A stretch of DNA of 64,000 nt, from contig DATBJJ010000040.1 of NCBI GenBank assembly GCA_036556425.1, positions 1 through 64,000 of the forward strand, written 5' to 3'. Under the pieces are notes generated by a model. That model searched no databases and was not told where the DNA came from. It worked only from the letters and a program-made list of their open reading frames with translations. Position numbers and translations under genes: made by a program. The DNA is from DATBJJ01 sp036556425. Its GTDB lineage: Bacteria; Acidobacteriota; Vicinamibacteria; Vicinamibacterales; 2-12-FULL-66-21. Each line of letters begins with the position of its first letter. Position 1 is the stretch's first letter. Below are positions 32,494-40,193 of the stretch, one piece after another.

Positions 32494-34320
32494 TTACTTG
32501 TTTTCCTCGATGACCTTCTTCAACTCGTCCGGCATCGGCGGAATTGGCGCGTGCGAGACCTGCATCACCCCGCCCGCGTCCGCGCGAACGACGATGTTGA
32601 ACGTCGCGAACGCCGGATCCTTCTCAGGATAATCCGACCGGAAATGCCCGCCGCGGCTCTCCTTGCGCTCGAGCGCCGATCGCGTGATGGATTCCGAGAC
32701 CATGAGGAGATTCCGCAGATCCTGCGCCGCGTGCCACCCCGTGTTGTATTCGCGATGTCCCGTGACGGCCACGCCCGCCGCGCGCGTCTTCAGCACGTCG
32801 AGGCCGTCGAGCGCCTGACGCATTTCCTTTTCGGTGCGGACGATGCCGACGAGGTCCTGCATCATGATCTGAAGGTCCTGCTGGACCTTGAACGGATTCT
32901 CGGCGGCGCCGCCGTGCTTTCCCATCCCGCGCTCGAACGGATCGAGCGCCTCCTGCGCGGCCGCATCGATCTGACGTGCGTCGATCCTGACCGCGCCGTT
33001 CGTCTTCGCGAAGATCGCCGCGTGCTCCCCCGCGCGCTTCCCGAAGACGAGGAGGTCCGAGAGCGAGTTGCCGCCGAGGCGATTCGCGCCGTTGATCCCC
33101 GCCGCGCACTCGCCCGCGGCGAAGAGACCGGGCAGCGACGACATCTGCGTGTCGGCGTCCACCCGCACGCCTCCCATCACGTAGTGCGTCGTCGGACCGA
33201 CTTCCATGGCCGTCGTCGTGATGTCGATCCCGGCGAGCTCCTTGAATTGGTGGTACATGCTCGGGAGCTTCTTGCGGATGTAGTCCGGCGCGTTCGGAAT
33301 GCGTTCCTTGATCCAGGCGATATCGAGGAAGACACCGCCGTGCGGGCTGCCGCGTCCGGCCTTGATCTCGCGCATGATGCAGCGCGCGACGTGATCGCGC
33401 GTGAGGAGCTCCGGCGGACGGCGCGCGTTCTTGTCGCCCTGCGTGTAGCGCCATCCTTCCTCGGGATTGTCCGCCGTCTGATTCCGGTAGTTCTCCGGAA
33501 TGTCGTCGAACATGAAGCGCTTGCCTTCGCTGTTGCGGAGCACGCCGCCTTCGCCGCGCACGCCCTCCGTGACGAGGATCCCCTGAACGCTCGGCGGCCA
33601 GACCATTCCCGTCGGATGGAACTGGATGAACTCCATGTCCATCAACTCCGCGCCGGCGCGGTATGCGAGCGCGTGGCCGTCGCCGGTGCCTTCCCAACTG
33701 TTGCTCGTGATCTTGTACGCGCGGCCGAGACCGCCGGTCGCGAGCACGGTCGCCTTCGCCTTGAACACGCGAAAGCGCCCGCGCTCGCGGTCGTAGCCGA
33801 ACGCGCCGACGACGCGCGGACCGTCGGTGAGGAGCGAGACGACCGTGAACTCCATGTGGACGTCGAGGCCGCGATGGATCCCGTGATCCTGGAGCGTGCG
33901 GATCATCTCGAGCCCCGTGCGGTCGCCGACGTGCGCGAGCCGCGGATACTTGTGTCCGCCGAAGTTGCGCTGGAGGATTCGGCCGTCGGCGGTGCGGTCG
34001 AAGAGCGCGCCCCATGCCTCGAGCTCGCGCACGCGATCGGGCGCTTCCCTCGCGTGCAGCTCCGCCATCCGCCAGTTGTTGACGTACTGGCCGCCGCGCA
34101 TCGTATCGGCGAAGTGGACCTTCCAACTGTCGCGATCGTCGACGTTCGCGAGCGCCGCGGCGACGCCCCCTTCCGCCATCACCGTGTGCGCTTTGCCGAG
34201 AAGTGATTTGCAGACGAGCCCGACTGTGACACCGGCCGCCGACGCTTCGATCGCGGCGCGGAGACCTGCTCCGCCTGCGCCGACAACGAGCACATCATGC
34301 TCGTGGGTTTCGTACGTCAG
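32494..34320 (-). CDS. sdhA: Succinate dehydrogenase flavoprotein subunit, apparent CTG start
   Basis: 608 residues. FAD-binding VLVVGAGGAGLRAAIEASAAG, the flavin-linked His in GKAHTVMAEGGVAAAL, the catalytic HPTGMVWPPSVQGILVTEGVRGEGG block and RLGGNSLSDLLVFGKRAG are all present. It oxidises succinate to fumarate. There is no ATG at the expected N-terminus. CTG at 34320 overlaps the sdhC stop (CTGA) and has GGAGG exactly 5 nt upstream, giving a normal N-terminus (TYETHEHDVLVVG). The next in-frame option, GTG at 34293, lacks a ribosome binding site and would start inside the first beta strand. The longer open frame to 34620 overlaps sdhC and has no family character. Confidence 0.93.
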   Translation of the reverse strand: MTYETHEHDVLVVGAGGAGLRAAIEASAAGVTVGLVCKSLLGKAHTVMAEGGVAAALANVDDRDSWKVHFADTMRGGQYVNNWRMAELHAREAPDRVRELEAWGALFDRTADGRILQRNFGGHKYPRLAHVGDRTGLEMIRTLQDHGIHRGLDVHMEFTVVSLLTDGPRVVGAFGYDRERGRFRVFKAKATVLATGGLGRAYKITSNSWEGTGDGHALAYRAGAELMDMEFIQFHPTGMVWPPSVQGILVTEGVRGEGGVLRNSEGKRFMFDDIPENYRNQTADNPEEGWRYTQGDKNARRPPELLTRDHVARCIMREIKAGRGSPHGGVFLDIAWIKERIPNAPDYIRKKLPSMYHQFKELAGIDITTTAMEVGPTTHYVMGGVRVDADTQMSSLPGLFAAGECAAGINGANRLGGNSLSDLLVFGKRAGEHAAIFAKTNGAVRIDARQIDAAAQEALDPFERGMGKHGGAAENPFKVQQDLQIMMQDLVGIVRTEKEMRQALDGLDVLKTRAAGVAVTGHREYNTGWHAAQDLRNLLMVSESITRSALERKESRGGHFRSDYPEKDPAFATFNIVVRADAGGVMQVSHAPIPPMPDELKKVIEENK

Positions 34321-35117
34321 AGGATCCTCCAGTCGGTGATCACGCCCATCGAGCAGAGCCTGACGTAGAGATCCGCGAGCGCCACCGAGAAGAGGCTGGC
34401 CCACGCGAATTTCATGTGGCGGCAGTTGAGGCAGTTCGCCGCGTCCCACATCTTCAGACGGACCGGATGGCGGGAGAACTGATCGATCGCGCCGCCGACG
34501 AGATGCCTGAACGAATGGCACCCGAGCGTGTATCCCGACAGGAGCACGAAGTTGACGGCGAGCACGACCGTCCCGGCGCCGATGCCGAAGCTCACACTCC
34601 CCGCGGCATCGGCGAACCACATCGCCTTCCAGACGTCGTATCCCAGCACCACGATGAACAGCAGCGCGAGATACAGAAAGTAGCGATGGATGTTCTGGAA
34701 AATGAGCGGAAACGCGTTCTCGCCTCGGTACGACTTGCGAGGCTCACCCACGGCGCACGACGGAGGGTCGGCCCAGAATGCCTTGTAGTACGCGCCGCGG
34801 TAGTAGTAGCAGGTGAAGCGGAATCCGCCTGGCGCCCAGAGGATCAACAGCGCCGCGGAGAACGGCAGCGCGCCCGGCCACCATCCAGGCTTCGGACCGA
34901 ACCAACTATGCGGGCCCTCACCAAAGAGGAGCGGGGAGTAGAAGGGAGAGAGATACGGACCGTACTCGTAATGATTGCCTTGAAACGCCGCCCACGTCGC
35001 GTAAATGACGAATCCGCCGAGCACGACGAGCGTCAGAAGCGACGGCGCCCACCAGGCGTCCCGCCGCAAAGTTTGTCCGAATCCGCGCCGCTGGAGCGGC
35101 ACTACGACCTGGTGCAT
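34317..35117 (-). CDS. sdhC: Succinate dehydrogenase membrane anchor (cytochrome b type)
   Basis: 266 residues with about five to six hydrophobic segments (near 26-46, 85-108, 140-166, 180-205, 236-256) and several His (QNIHRYFLYLAL, GCHSFRHLVGG, NCRHMKFAW) as likely heme ligands. Position upstream of, and overlapping, sdhA identifies it as the membrane subunit; the sequence is of the larger single-anchor type, not the E. coli SdhC/SdhD pair. It transfers electrons to quinone in the inner membrane. ATG at 35117 is preceded by GGGAGG about 10 nt upstream. Confidence 0.82.
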   Translation of the reverse strand: MHQVVVPLQRRGFGQTLRRDAWWAPSLLTLVVLGGFVIYATWAAFQGNHYEYGPYLSPFYSPLLFGEGPHSWFGPKPGWWPGALPFSAALLILWAPGGFRFTCYYYRGAYYKAFWADPPSCAVGEPRKSYRGENAFPLIFQNIHRYFLYLALLFIVVLGYDVWKAMWFADAAGSVSFGIGAGTVVLAVNFVLLSGYTLGCHSFRHLVGGAIDQFSRHPVRLKMWDAANCLNCRHMKFAWASLFSVALADLYVRLCSMGVITDWRIL

Positions 35118-35222
35118 GCCGGCGAATCCTCCCGCACATCGCGCTCATGAGAACGGTATCAGTACCGCAGCGCTGAGCTGCGGAGCCACCATACTCAAGG
35201 TGCGCGGAGGATTGCAAGATCC

Positions 35223-35564
35223 TCAGGTCGCTTGCATCACGTGGACCTTGCCGCGGATCGTGGCGCCGTCGGCGATGGCGAGACGCGGCGCGCTGACGTC
35301 GCCGGAGAGCGAGCCGGTCACCTGAATCTCGACTTTTTCGCGCGCCGTGACGTTGCCCGTGACGGTCCCTTGGATCACCACGGACTTCGCGTCGATTGCC
35401 GCGTTGATCTCGGCGTGGCGGCCGATCGTGAGCGTGTGTCCGCCGTGCAGCGTGACGCTCCCTTCCATCTTTCCGTAGAGCGTCAAATCCTCGGACGCGA
35501 TCAGCTCGCCCTTGATCACGATCGATTTGCCTAGGTCCATGACAATCCGCCCTGCGTTCGACAT
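35223..35564 (-). CDS. Bactofilin (polymer-forming cytoskeletal protein)
   Basis: 113 residues, almost entirely one bactofilin beta-helix: IVIKGELIASEDLTLYGKMEGSV, followed by GRHAEINAAIDAKSVVIQGTVTGNV and VEIQVTGSLSGDVSAPRLAIADGA with the regular six-residue hydrophobic/Gly periodicity. Bactofilins self-assemble into filaments and position cell-envelope machinery. No membrane segment is present, so it is probably cytoplasmic and membrane-associated through partners. Start at 35564; Met9 (35540) is an alternative. It lies upstream of sdhC, separated by 105 nt that contain a 7-bp hairpin (CCGCAGC/GCTGCGG, about 35164-35182) without a U-run. Confidence 0.93.
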   Translation of the reverse strand: MSNAGRIVMDLGKSIVIKGELIASEDLTLYGKMEGSVTLHGGHTLTIGRHAEINAAIDAKSVVIQGTVTGNVTAREKVEIQVTGSLSGDVSAPRLAIADGATIRGKVHVMQAT

Positions 35565-35837
35565 CCTTCCAGCCTCCGGGATGTCGGACTGTAGCGCGTA
35601 TTCGGAGGCGCGGTAAAGCTGAGCAACCGCGCGATCGCACGTTGGAGACGGAAAGATTCAAGGTTTTTGATCGTCGGTGACACGGGTGCCGCCTTTTTTT
35701 GTGACTCGGCGACTCGACAGCCGCTGCCGTCCGGCAGCGGTCGAGCCTCGAACTCATCGCTATGGTGGATGTCATCTTGCACCATGTCGTTATGGCTGAC
35801 CTTGTTAATCCTGATCGCTCTGAATGAGGAGGACATG

Positions 35838-36395
35838 ATGACAGCAGCACGAGCTCTACTACTCAGCGTGATGATTCTCGCGTCCATCGCTTCGAACGCT
35901 TCGAACGCCGCGGCACAAGCGCGCGTGCCGGATGAAGGCATGGCGGCGGTCGGCGGCAACATCGGGATCATCGTCCCGAAGGAGCCGTTCGAGACCGACA
36001 TCGCGCTCTCCGGCACGTTCGACTACTACCTCACGCCGCGGCTGTCGCTGCGGCCCGGCGTGCTGTGGGCGAATCCCGGCGTGAAGGATCACGACGAATC
36101 GCTCCAACGCGTCGGGCTGCTGTTCGACGTGATCTACAACTGGGAGCGCGGCAAGTGGCACCCGTTCGCCGGCGCGGGCGTCGGCGCGTATTTCTTCCAG
36201 CCGAAAGCGTTCGGTGAATCGTTCAGGGAAGACGAGAAGAACCTGGGTGCGACGATCGGCGGCGGCATCGAGTACTTCATGAACCGGACGACGGTCCTCA
36301 AAGGCGAGGGACAGTACCACTTCATCGACCAGGGCGATCTGCCGCAGTCGCCGTCGGCGCTGACGGTGATGGTTGGACTAAAGAAGTACTTCTGA
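35838..36395 (+). CDS. Outer-membrane beta-barrel protein, small
   Basis: 185 residues: a signal peptide (LLLSVMILASIASNASNAAAQ) then alternating beta strands typical of an OmpW/OmpA-type eight-stranded barrel (DIALSGTFDYYLTPRLSLRPGVLW, VGLLFDVIYNWERGKWHPFAGAGVGAYFF, NLGATIGGGIEYFM), ending in the C-terminal aromatic KKYF. Probably an outer-membrane protein with a structural or small pore role. Two ATGs are adjacent (35835, 35838); GGAGG is 5 nt before the second, so that is chosen. In the 35565-35837 gap there is a GC palindrome (35721-35740), a T-run before it, and no supported ORF. Confidence 0.85.
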   Translation: MTAARALLLSVMILASIASNASNAAAQARVPDEGMAAVGGNIGIIVPKEPFETDIALSGTFDYYLTPRLSLRPGVLWANPGVKDHDESLQRVGLLFDVIYNWERGKWHPFAGAGVGAYFFQPKAFGESFREDEKNLGATIGGGIEYFMNRTTVLKGEGQYHFIDQGDLPQSPSALTVMVGLKKYF

Positions 36396-36396
36396 G

Positions 36397-36515
36397 TAGT
36401 CGACAGTCGTGGGTCGACAGTCGACAGTCACAGTCGGAAGTCGCAGTCGTCAGTCGTCAGTCGGCAGTCGGCAGTCGACAGTCGACGGTCGACAGTCGGG
36501 AGTCGGGAGTCGGCA
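36397..36515. repeat. 7-bp tandem repeat (AGTCGAC/AGTCGGC), left of the DUF4410-like gene
   Basis: About sixteen degenerate 7-bp units (cagtcga, cagtcgt, cagtcgg, gagtcgg) start right after the beta-barrel gene's stop codon. The array at 37248-37363 has the same unit in the opposite orientation, so the gene between them is bracketed by an inverted pair of arrays. Confidence 0.9.
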
Positions 36516-36556
36516 GGCGCCGGCTCCCGGCTGCGTCGCGCGCTCTCTACCCTGGA

Positions 36557-36575
36557 TATAATCTCATCGTGAGAT
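36557..36575 (+). promoter_or_regulatory. TATAAT -10 with overlapping 15-bp palindrome
   Basis: A perfect TATAAT (36557-36562) followed directly by ATCTCA-TCG-TGAGAT (36561-36575), a perfect inverted repeat over the expected transcription start. No clear -35 at 17 bp. The position fits a repressor operator or an activator-dependent promoter for the 36621 gene. Confidence 0.5.
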
Positions 36576-36620
36576 TCGGCCTCGCACTCGGGCTGTGAAA
36601 ACGCGTCCAGGGAGGGCTCG

Positions 36621-37247
36621 ATGAATCACGTCGCTGTCACATCCGCTCTGGTTCTTGCTGTCAACGTTCTACCCGGACAGGCACCAATCAAGACCATCGA
36701 AGACGGTGCGCTCGACCGGATAGAGTTGTTCGTACGCGCGTTGGAGCATCCCGAACGTCTGACGCTGGACGTCGTGCCCTTCGACGTTGCGGGAGTCGAT
36801 TTGGGAACCGGATCCAAAGACGGCAAGGACGCCAGGCAACAGGAAGCCAAGACCATCCAGAACGATGGCCCGCGCCTCCTGGCCGAGAGTGTGGTTTCGG
36901 CTCTCCAGGGAGCACCCTTCAGGTCGGTGCGCATGGCCAGCGCGAAGGGCGACGCGGTCGCCGAAGAAGGCCTGGTCCTTGAAGGACGGTTCGTGCAGAT
37001 CGATCCGGGAAGCCGTGCGAAACGCTACTTCGTCGGATTTGGTGCGGGTAAATCGTCAGTCAAAGTCGTCGGCACCGTGAAGGACCGAACGGGCCGACTG
37101 CTCGCGTCGTTCGAACAGCGAAGAATCGGCGCCGTCGGTATGGGTGGCGGCGACTCGCTCGGAAAGCTGATGAGCGACACGAAATCGATCGGACAGGACA
37201 TCGGAAAGTTTCTCGCCAGATGGGCCCGCGGCGCGAGCCTCGAGTAA
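36621..37247 (+). CDS. Exported DUF4410-like protein
   Basis: 208 residues with a weak signal-like N-terminus (VTSALVLAVNVLPGQ). The C-terminal half reads like DUF4410: LVLEGRFVQIDPGSRAKRYFVGFGAGKSSVKVVGTVKD, LLASFEQRRIGAVGMGGGDS, DIGKFLARWARG. Such proteins are periplasmic or lipoprotein-like and of unknown function. GGAGGG lies 5 nt before the ATG. It is flanked by inverted arrays of a 7-bp repeat. It has a likely -10 element with a palindrome upstream and no operon partner. Confidence 0.75.
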   Translation: MNHVAVTSALVLAVNVLPGQAPIKTIEDGALDRIELFVRALEHPERLTLDVVPFDVAGVDLGTGSKDGKDARQQEAKTIQNDGPRLLAESVVSALQGAPFRSVRMASAKGDAVAEEGLVLEGRFVQIDPGSRAKRYFVGFGAGKSSVKVVGTVKDRTGRLLASFEQRRIGAVGMGGGDSLGKLMSDTKSIGQDIGKFLARWARGASLE

Positions 37248-37363
37248 TCGACTGCCGACTGCCGACTGCCGACTATGACTGCCGACTGCCGACTGTGTCT
37301 GCCGACTGCCGACTGTGACTGCCGACTGCGACTGACGACTGCCGACTATCGACTGCCGACTAT
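37248..37363. repeat. 7-bp tandem repeat (GCCGACT), right of the DUF4410-like gene
   Basis: About sixteen GCCGACT-type units begin directly after the TAA stop at 37245-37247 and end just before the convergent ubiquitin-like/E1 gene's stop at 37374. Reverse complement of the unit at 36397-36515. Confidence 0.9.
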
Positions 37364-37373
37364 CTGAGTCCAG

Positions 37374-38822
37374 TCAGTATTTCGCCTGCGTCGGATCGAT
37401 CCGATCGATCCACGCGAGAATCCCGCCCTTGAGATTCTTCGCCTCGATCCCGTGCTCCTTGAGCAGGTTCACGGCCTTCGCGCTCCGGACGCCCGACTTG
37501 CAGTGGATGATGATTTCTTTTCCCGCGGACGCCGGCGGCAGCTCGCCGTAACGGCTCCCCAACTGTCCGAGCGGGATCAGCGTCGATCCGGGAATGCGCG
37601 CGATCTGATATTCGTGCGGCTCGCGAACGTCCAGGAGATAGAACGGCGCCTGCGCGTCCATGCGCGCCTTCAATTCCTCGACGGTCGTTTCGGGCACGCC
37701 GGATCCGGGAACGGCTGCAACGGGCTTCACGCCGCAGAACTCCTCGTAATCGATCAGTTGCTTGACCGTTGGATTGTCGCCGCAGACTGGGCATTCCGGA
37801 TCGCGCCGGAGCTTCAGCTCGCGGAATCGCATGCCCCACGCGTCGTAGAGCAGCAGACGTCCGACGAGCGTCGAGCCCGCGCCGAGTATCAGCTTGATCG
37901 ACTCGGTCGCTTGAATCGTTCCGATCACGCCAGGCAACACGCCCAACACGCCGCCTTCGGCGCAGCTCGGCACGAGGCCCGGAGGCGGCGGCTCCGGATA
38001 CAGGCAGCGGTAGCACGGTCCGTGCTTCGTGGCGAAGACGGACGCTTGCCCCTCGAAGCGGAAGATGCTGCCGTACGCGTTCGGAATCCCGAGCAGCACG
38101 CACGCGTCGTTGACGAGATACCGCGTCGCGAAGTTGTCGGTGCCGTCGAGGATGACGTCGTACCCGCGAAACAGATCGAGCGCGTTCGCCGACGTCAGCC
38201 GCGTCTCGAACGTCTCGACGCGGACCTCGGGATTCAACGCGCTGAGACGATCCTTCGCCGACTGCAGCTTCGATCGTCCGACGTCCGGCGTGCCGTGCAG
38301 GATCTGCCGCTGCAGATTGCTCGAATCGACCGCGTCGAAGTCCACGATGCCGATGCGGCCGACGCCGGCCGCGGCGAGATACAGCGCGGCGGGCGATCCG
38401 AGTCCGCCCGCGCCGATGCAGAGCACGCTTCCCGCCTTCAGCTTCTTCTGCCCGTCGACGCCGACTTCCGGAAGGATCAAATGGCGGCTGTAGCGCTGAA
38501 CCTCCGCGTTGGTCAACTCGGTCGCGTCGGACGCCGACGTCACCGGCGCGCCGCCGGCCACCGACGGAACGATGCTGATCACGTCGCCGTCTTTGAGCTT
38601 CGTCGCGTCGCGCTCGAGATATCGAATGTCGTCGTCGTTGACGTACACGTTGACGAAATGACGCAACTTCCCGTCGTCCGCGTAGAGATGCCTGCGGAGA
38701 TCGGCGTAGCTGGTCGTGAGCGAGGACAGCACTTCGCCCACGGTTCCGCCGTCCACTTCGACCGCGTCCTTCTGACCGGTGTACGGGCGAAGCGGCGTCG
38801 GAATCAGGACCCTGTGGGCCAT
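37374..38822 (-). CDS. MoaD/ThiS-like ubiquitin fold + MoeB/ThiF E1 + rhodanese fusion
   Basis: 482 residues in three domains. Residues 1-91 form a MoaD/ThiS-like sulfur-carrier domain ending in VAGG, with the diglycine at 90-91. Residues about 104-360 are an E1-like adenylating enzyme: nucleotide loop GAGGLGSPAALYLAAAG, RQILHGTPDVG, DGTDNFATRYLVND, two CxxC zinc pairs in CYRC and CPVC, and catalytic-loop Cys in PSCAEGGVLGVLPG. Residues about 385-482 are a rhodanese with Cys441 in HCKSGVRSA. It would adenylate and thiolate a carrier C-terminus with sulfur from the rhodanese. The carrier is fused internally, so proteolysis after the diglycine is needed to free it; the overlapping upstream gene is a JAMM peptidase. 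ATG at 38822 follows GGGAGA by 6 nt. Last gene of the sulfur operon. Confidence 0.92.
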   Translation of the reverse strand: MAHRVLIPTPLRPYTGQKDAVEVDGGTVGEVLSSLTTSYADLRRHLYADDGKLRHFVNVYVNDDDIRYLERDATKLKDGDVISIVPSVAGGAPVTSASDATELTNAEVQRYSRHLILPEVGVDGQKKLKAGSVLCIGAGGLGSPAALYLAAAGVGRIGIVDFDAVDSSNLQRQILHGTPDVGRSKLQSAKDRLSALNPEVRVETFETRLTSANALDLFRGYDVILDGTDNFATRYLVNDACVLLGIPNAYGSIFRFEGQASVFATKHGPCYRCLYPEPPPPGLVPSCAEGGVLGVLPGVIGTIQATESIKLILGAGSTLVGRLLLYDAWGMRFRELKLRRDPECPVCGDNPTVKQLIDYEEFCGVKPVAAVPGSGVPETTVEELKARMDAQAPFYLLDVREPHEYQIARIPGSTLIPLGQLGSRYGELPPASAGKEIIIHCKSGVRSAKAVNLLKEHGIEAKNLKGGILAWIDRIDPTQAKY

Positions 38823-39268
38823 TTCAGTTCTCCCTTGTCGAATCCGGACCGGTCGTCGCGCAGGTGCCAGACGGTGATGTCTTCCGGCACGCCGGCCCGA
38901 ACAGAAATAATGACATACGTCAGGTTCGGCCAGGCATGCTCGAGGTCGTACGCCGACGGACGCGCCGGCTCGTTCGGATGGGAATGGTAGAACCCGACCA
39001 GGGACCCGCCGATATCTCGCGCCCGCTTGTCGGCGAGCCGGTAGCCGTCCGGGCCGATCCTGAACCGGCGGGCGGCGCCGCCGCTCGTCGTGTTCTCCAT
39101 CTTGAACGCTTCGACGATGACGCCCTCGTGCTCGATGAGGGCGCCGCAGCATTCGTAAGGGAACGTCTCGGCGCCGTGCTCGCGAATCGCCTGGAGCGCT
39201 TCGATCGTCAACGTTGTCGTCCTCGCCACCGCGGTCTCGGTGGGAACACCGATGCTGGTTTCGCTCAA
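38804..39268 (-). CDS. JAMM/MPN+ metallopeptidase, Mec-like
   Basis: 154 residues from TTG at 39268 (GGGAG 7 nt upstream, TTGA overlap with the cysM stop). The JAMM zinc motif is complete: Glu39 in YECCG, His95-Ser-His97 in FYHSHPNEP, Ser105 and Asp108 in SAYD. Bacterial members cleave after the C-terminal diglycine of MoaD/ThiS-like carriers: Mec in Mycobacterium tuberculosis releases cysteine from CysO, and QbsD trims a ThiS-like carrier. It lies between a CysM-type synthase and a carrier/E1/rhodanese fusion. I infer that it releases the carrier domain from the fusion, hydrolyses the carrier-cysteine adduct, or both. It overlaps the fusion gene by 19 nt. Confidence 0.92.
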   Translation of the reverse strand: MSETSIGVPTETAVARTTTLTIEALQAIREHGAETFPYECCGALIEHEGVIVEAFKMENTTSGGAARRFRIGPDGYRLADKRARDIGGSLVGFYHSHPNEPARPSAYDLEHAWPNLTYVIISVRAGVPEDITVWHLRDDRSGFDKGELKWPTGS

Positions 39269-40188
39269 GCGCCCGCTCCCTGCCAGAAATGCTCGGTGAG
39301 GTAGCGCGTGCCGCTGTCGGGGAAGATCGTGACGATCACGCCCTCGCGAATGCGCTCGGCGAGATCGAGCGTGGCCGCGAGCGCCGCGCCGCTCGACACG
39401 CCGACGAGCAGGCCTTCTTCAGCCGCGAGACGGCGAGTGAGCGAATGCGATCGCTCGGTCGAGACGCGCACGTCCTCGTCGGCGAGCGTCGAATCGTAGA
39501 TGCCCGGACGAATCGCCGTCTCCATGTGCTTCAGCCCCTCGATGCCGTGCAGCGGCGATTCGGGCTGCACGGAGATCAGCTTGATGTCGCGGCGAAACGC
39601 GCGAAGCCTGCGGCCCGTGCCGACGAACGTGCCGCTCGTGCCGAGACCGGCGACGAAATGCGTGATGCGTCCGTCGGTCTGCTCGAGGATCTCGACCGCG
39701 GTCGTCTCGTAGTGCGCGCGCCAGTTCGCGTCGTTGTTGTATTGATCCGCGTAGTAGTAGCGATCCGGCGACTCCGCATAGAGGCGGCGCGCCTCGCGGA
39801 TCGCGCCGTCGGTGCCTTCCATCGGATTGGTGATCACGAGGTCCGCGCCGAACGCGCGCAGCGTGCGAAGGCGCTCCGCGGTCACGTTGCCAGGCACGCA
39901 GAGCTTCAGACGATATCCGCGGGCCGCGGCAATCATCGCGTATGCGATTCCGGTATTGCCCGACGTCGCGTCGAGAATCACCGCCCCGCTGCGAAGACGT
40001 CCGCTCTCTTCCGCTTCGCGCAGGATCGCGGCGGCCGCGCGATCCTTGACGGATCCGCCCGGATTCTGGAACTCGGCTTTCGCGTAGATCTCGACGCCGC
40101 TGTCGCCGCCCAGACGCCGGAGGCGGAGCAGGGGCGTGCGGCCGATTGTGTCGAGCACCGAGACGGGAGCGAAAGTGTGCGTCGGCAT
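39265..40188 (-). CDS. cysM: Cysteine synthase, CysM-type PLP enzyme
   Basis: 307 residues, fold-type II PLP enzyme. Lys of PGGSVKDRAA binds PLP; SGNTGIAYA, GLGTSGTFVGTGR (phosphate-binding loop) and a late IFPDSGTRYLTEHF are all present. It makes cysteine from an activated serine and a sulfur donor. The company of a JAMM peptidase and a ubiquitin-like carrier suggests it is the CysM type that takes sulfur from a carrier thiocarboxylate, possibly with O-phosphoserine, not only free sulfide. Start at 40188; ATG 40206, which has GGAAGG close upstream, is an alternative. Overlaps its neighbours on both sides. Confidence 0.9.
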   Translation of the reverse strand: MPTHTFAPVSVLDTIGRTPLLRLRRLGGDSGVEIYAKAEFQNPGGSVKDRAAAAILREAEESGRLRSGAVILDATSGNTGIAYAMIAAARGYRLKLCVPGNVTAERLRTLRAFGADLVITNPMEGTDGAIREARRLYAESPDRYYYADQYNNDANWRAHYETTAVEILEQTDGRITHFVAGLGTSGTFVGTGRRLRAFRRDIKLISVQPESPLHGIEGLKHMETAIRPGIYDSTLADEDVRVSTERSHSLTRRLAAEEGLLVGVSSGAALAATLDLAERIREGVIVTIFPDSGTRYLTEHFWQGAGA

Positions 40189-40193
40189 GGTCG

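Noticed and set aside
32494..34620. 100-residue N-terminal extension of sdhA
   Set aside because: It overlaps sdhC out of frame and has no family character; the real N-terminus begins at the flavin-binding strand.
35721..35740. Terminator hairpin CCGCTGCCG/CGGCAGCGG near a T-run
   Set aside because: The T-run lies on the wrong side (5' on the plus strand, and A-rich when read on the minus strand after the stem).
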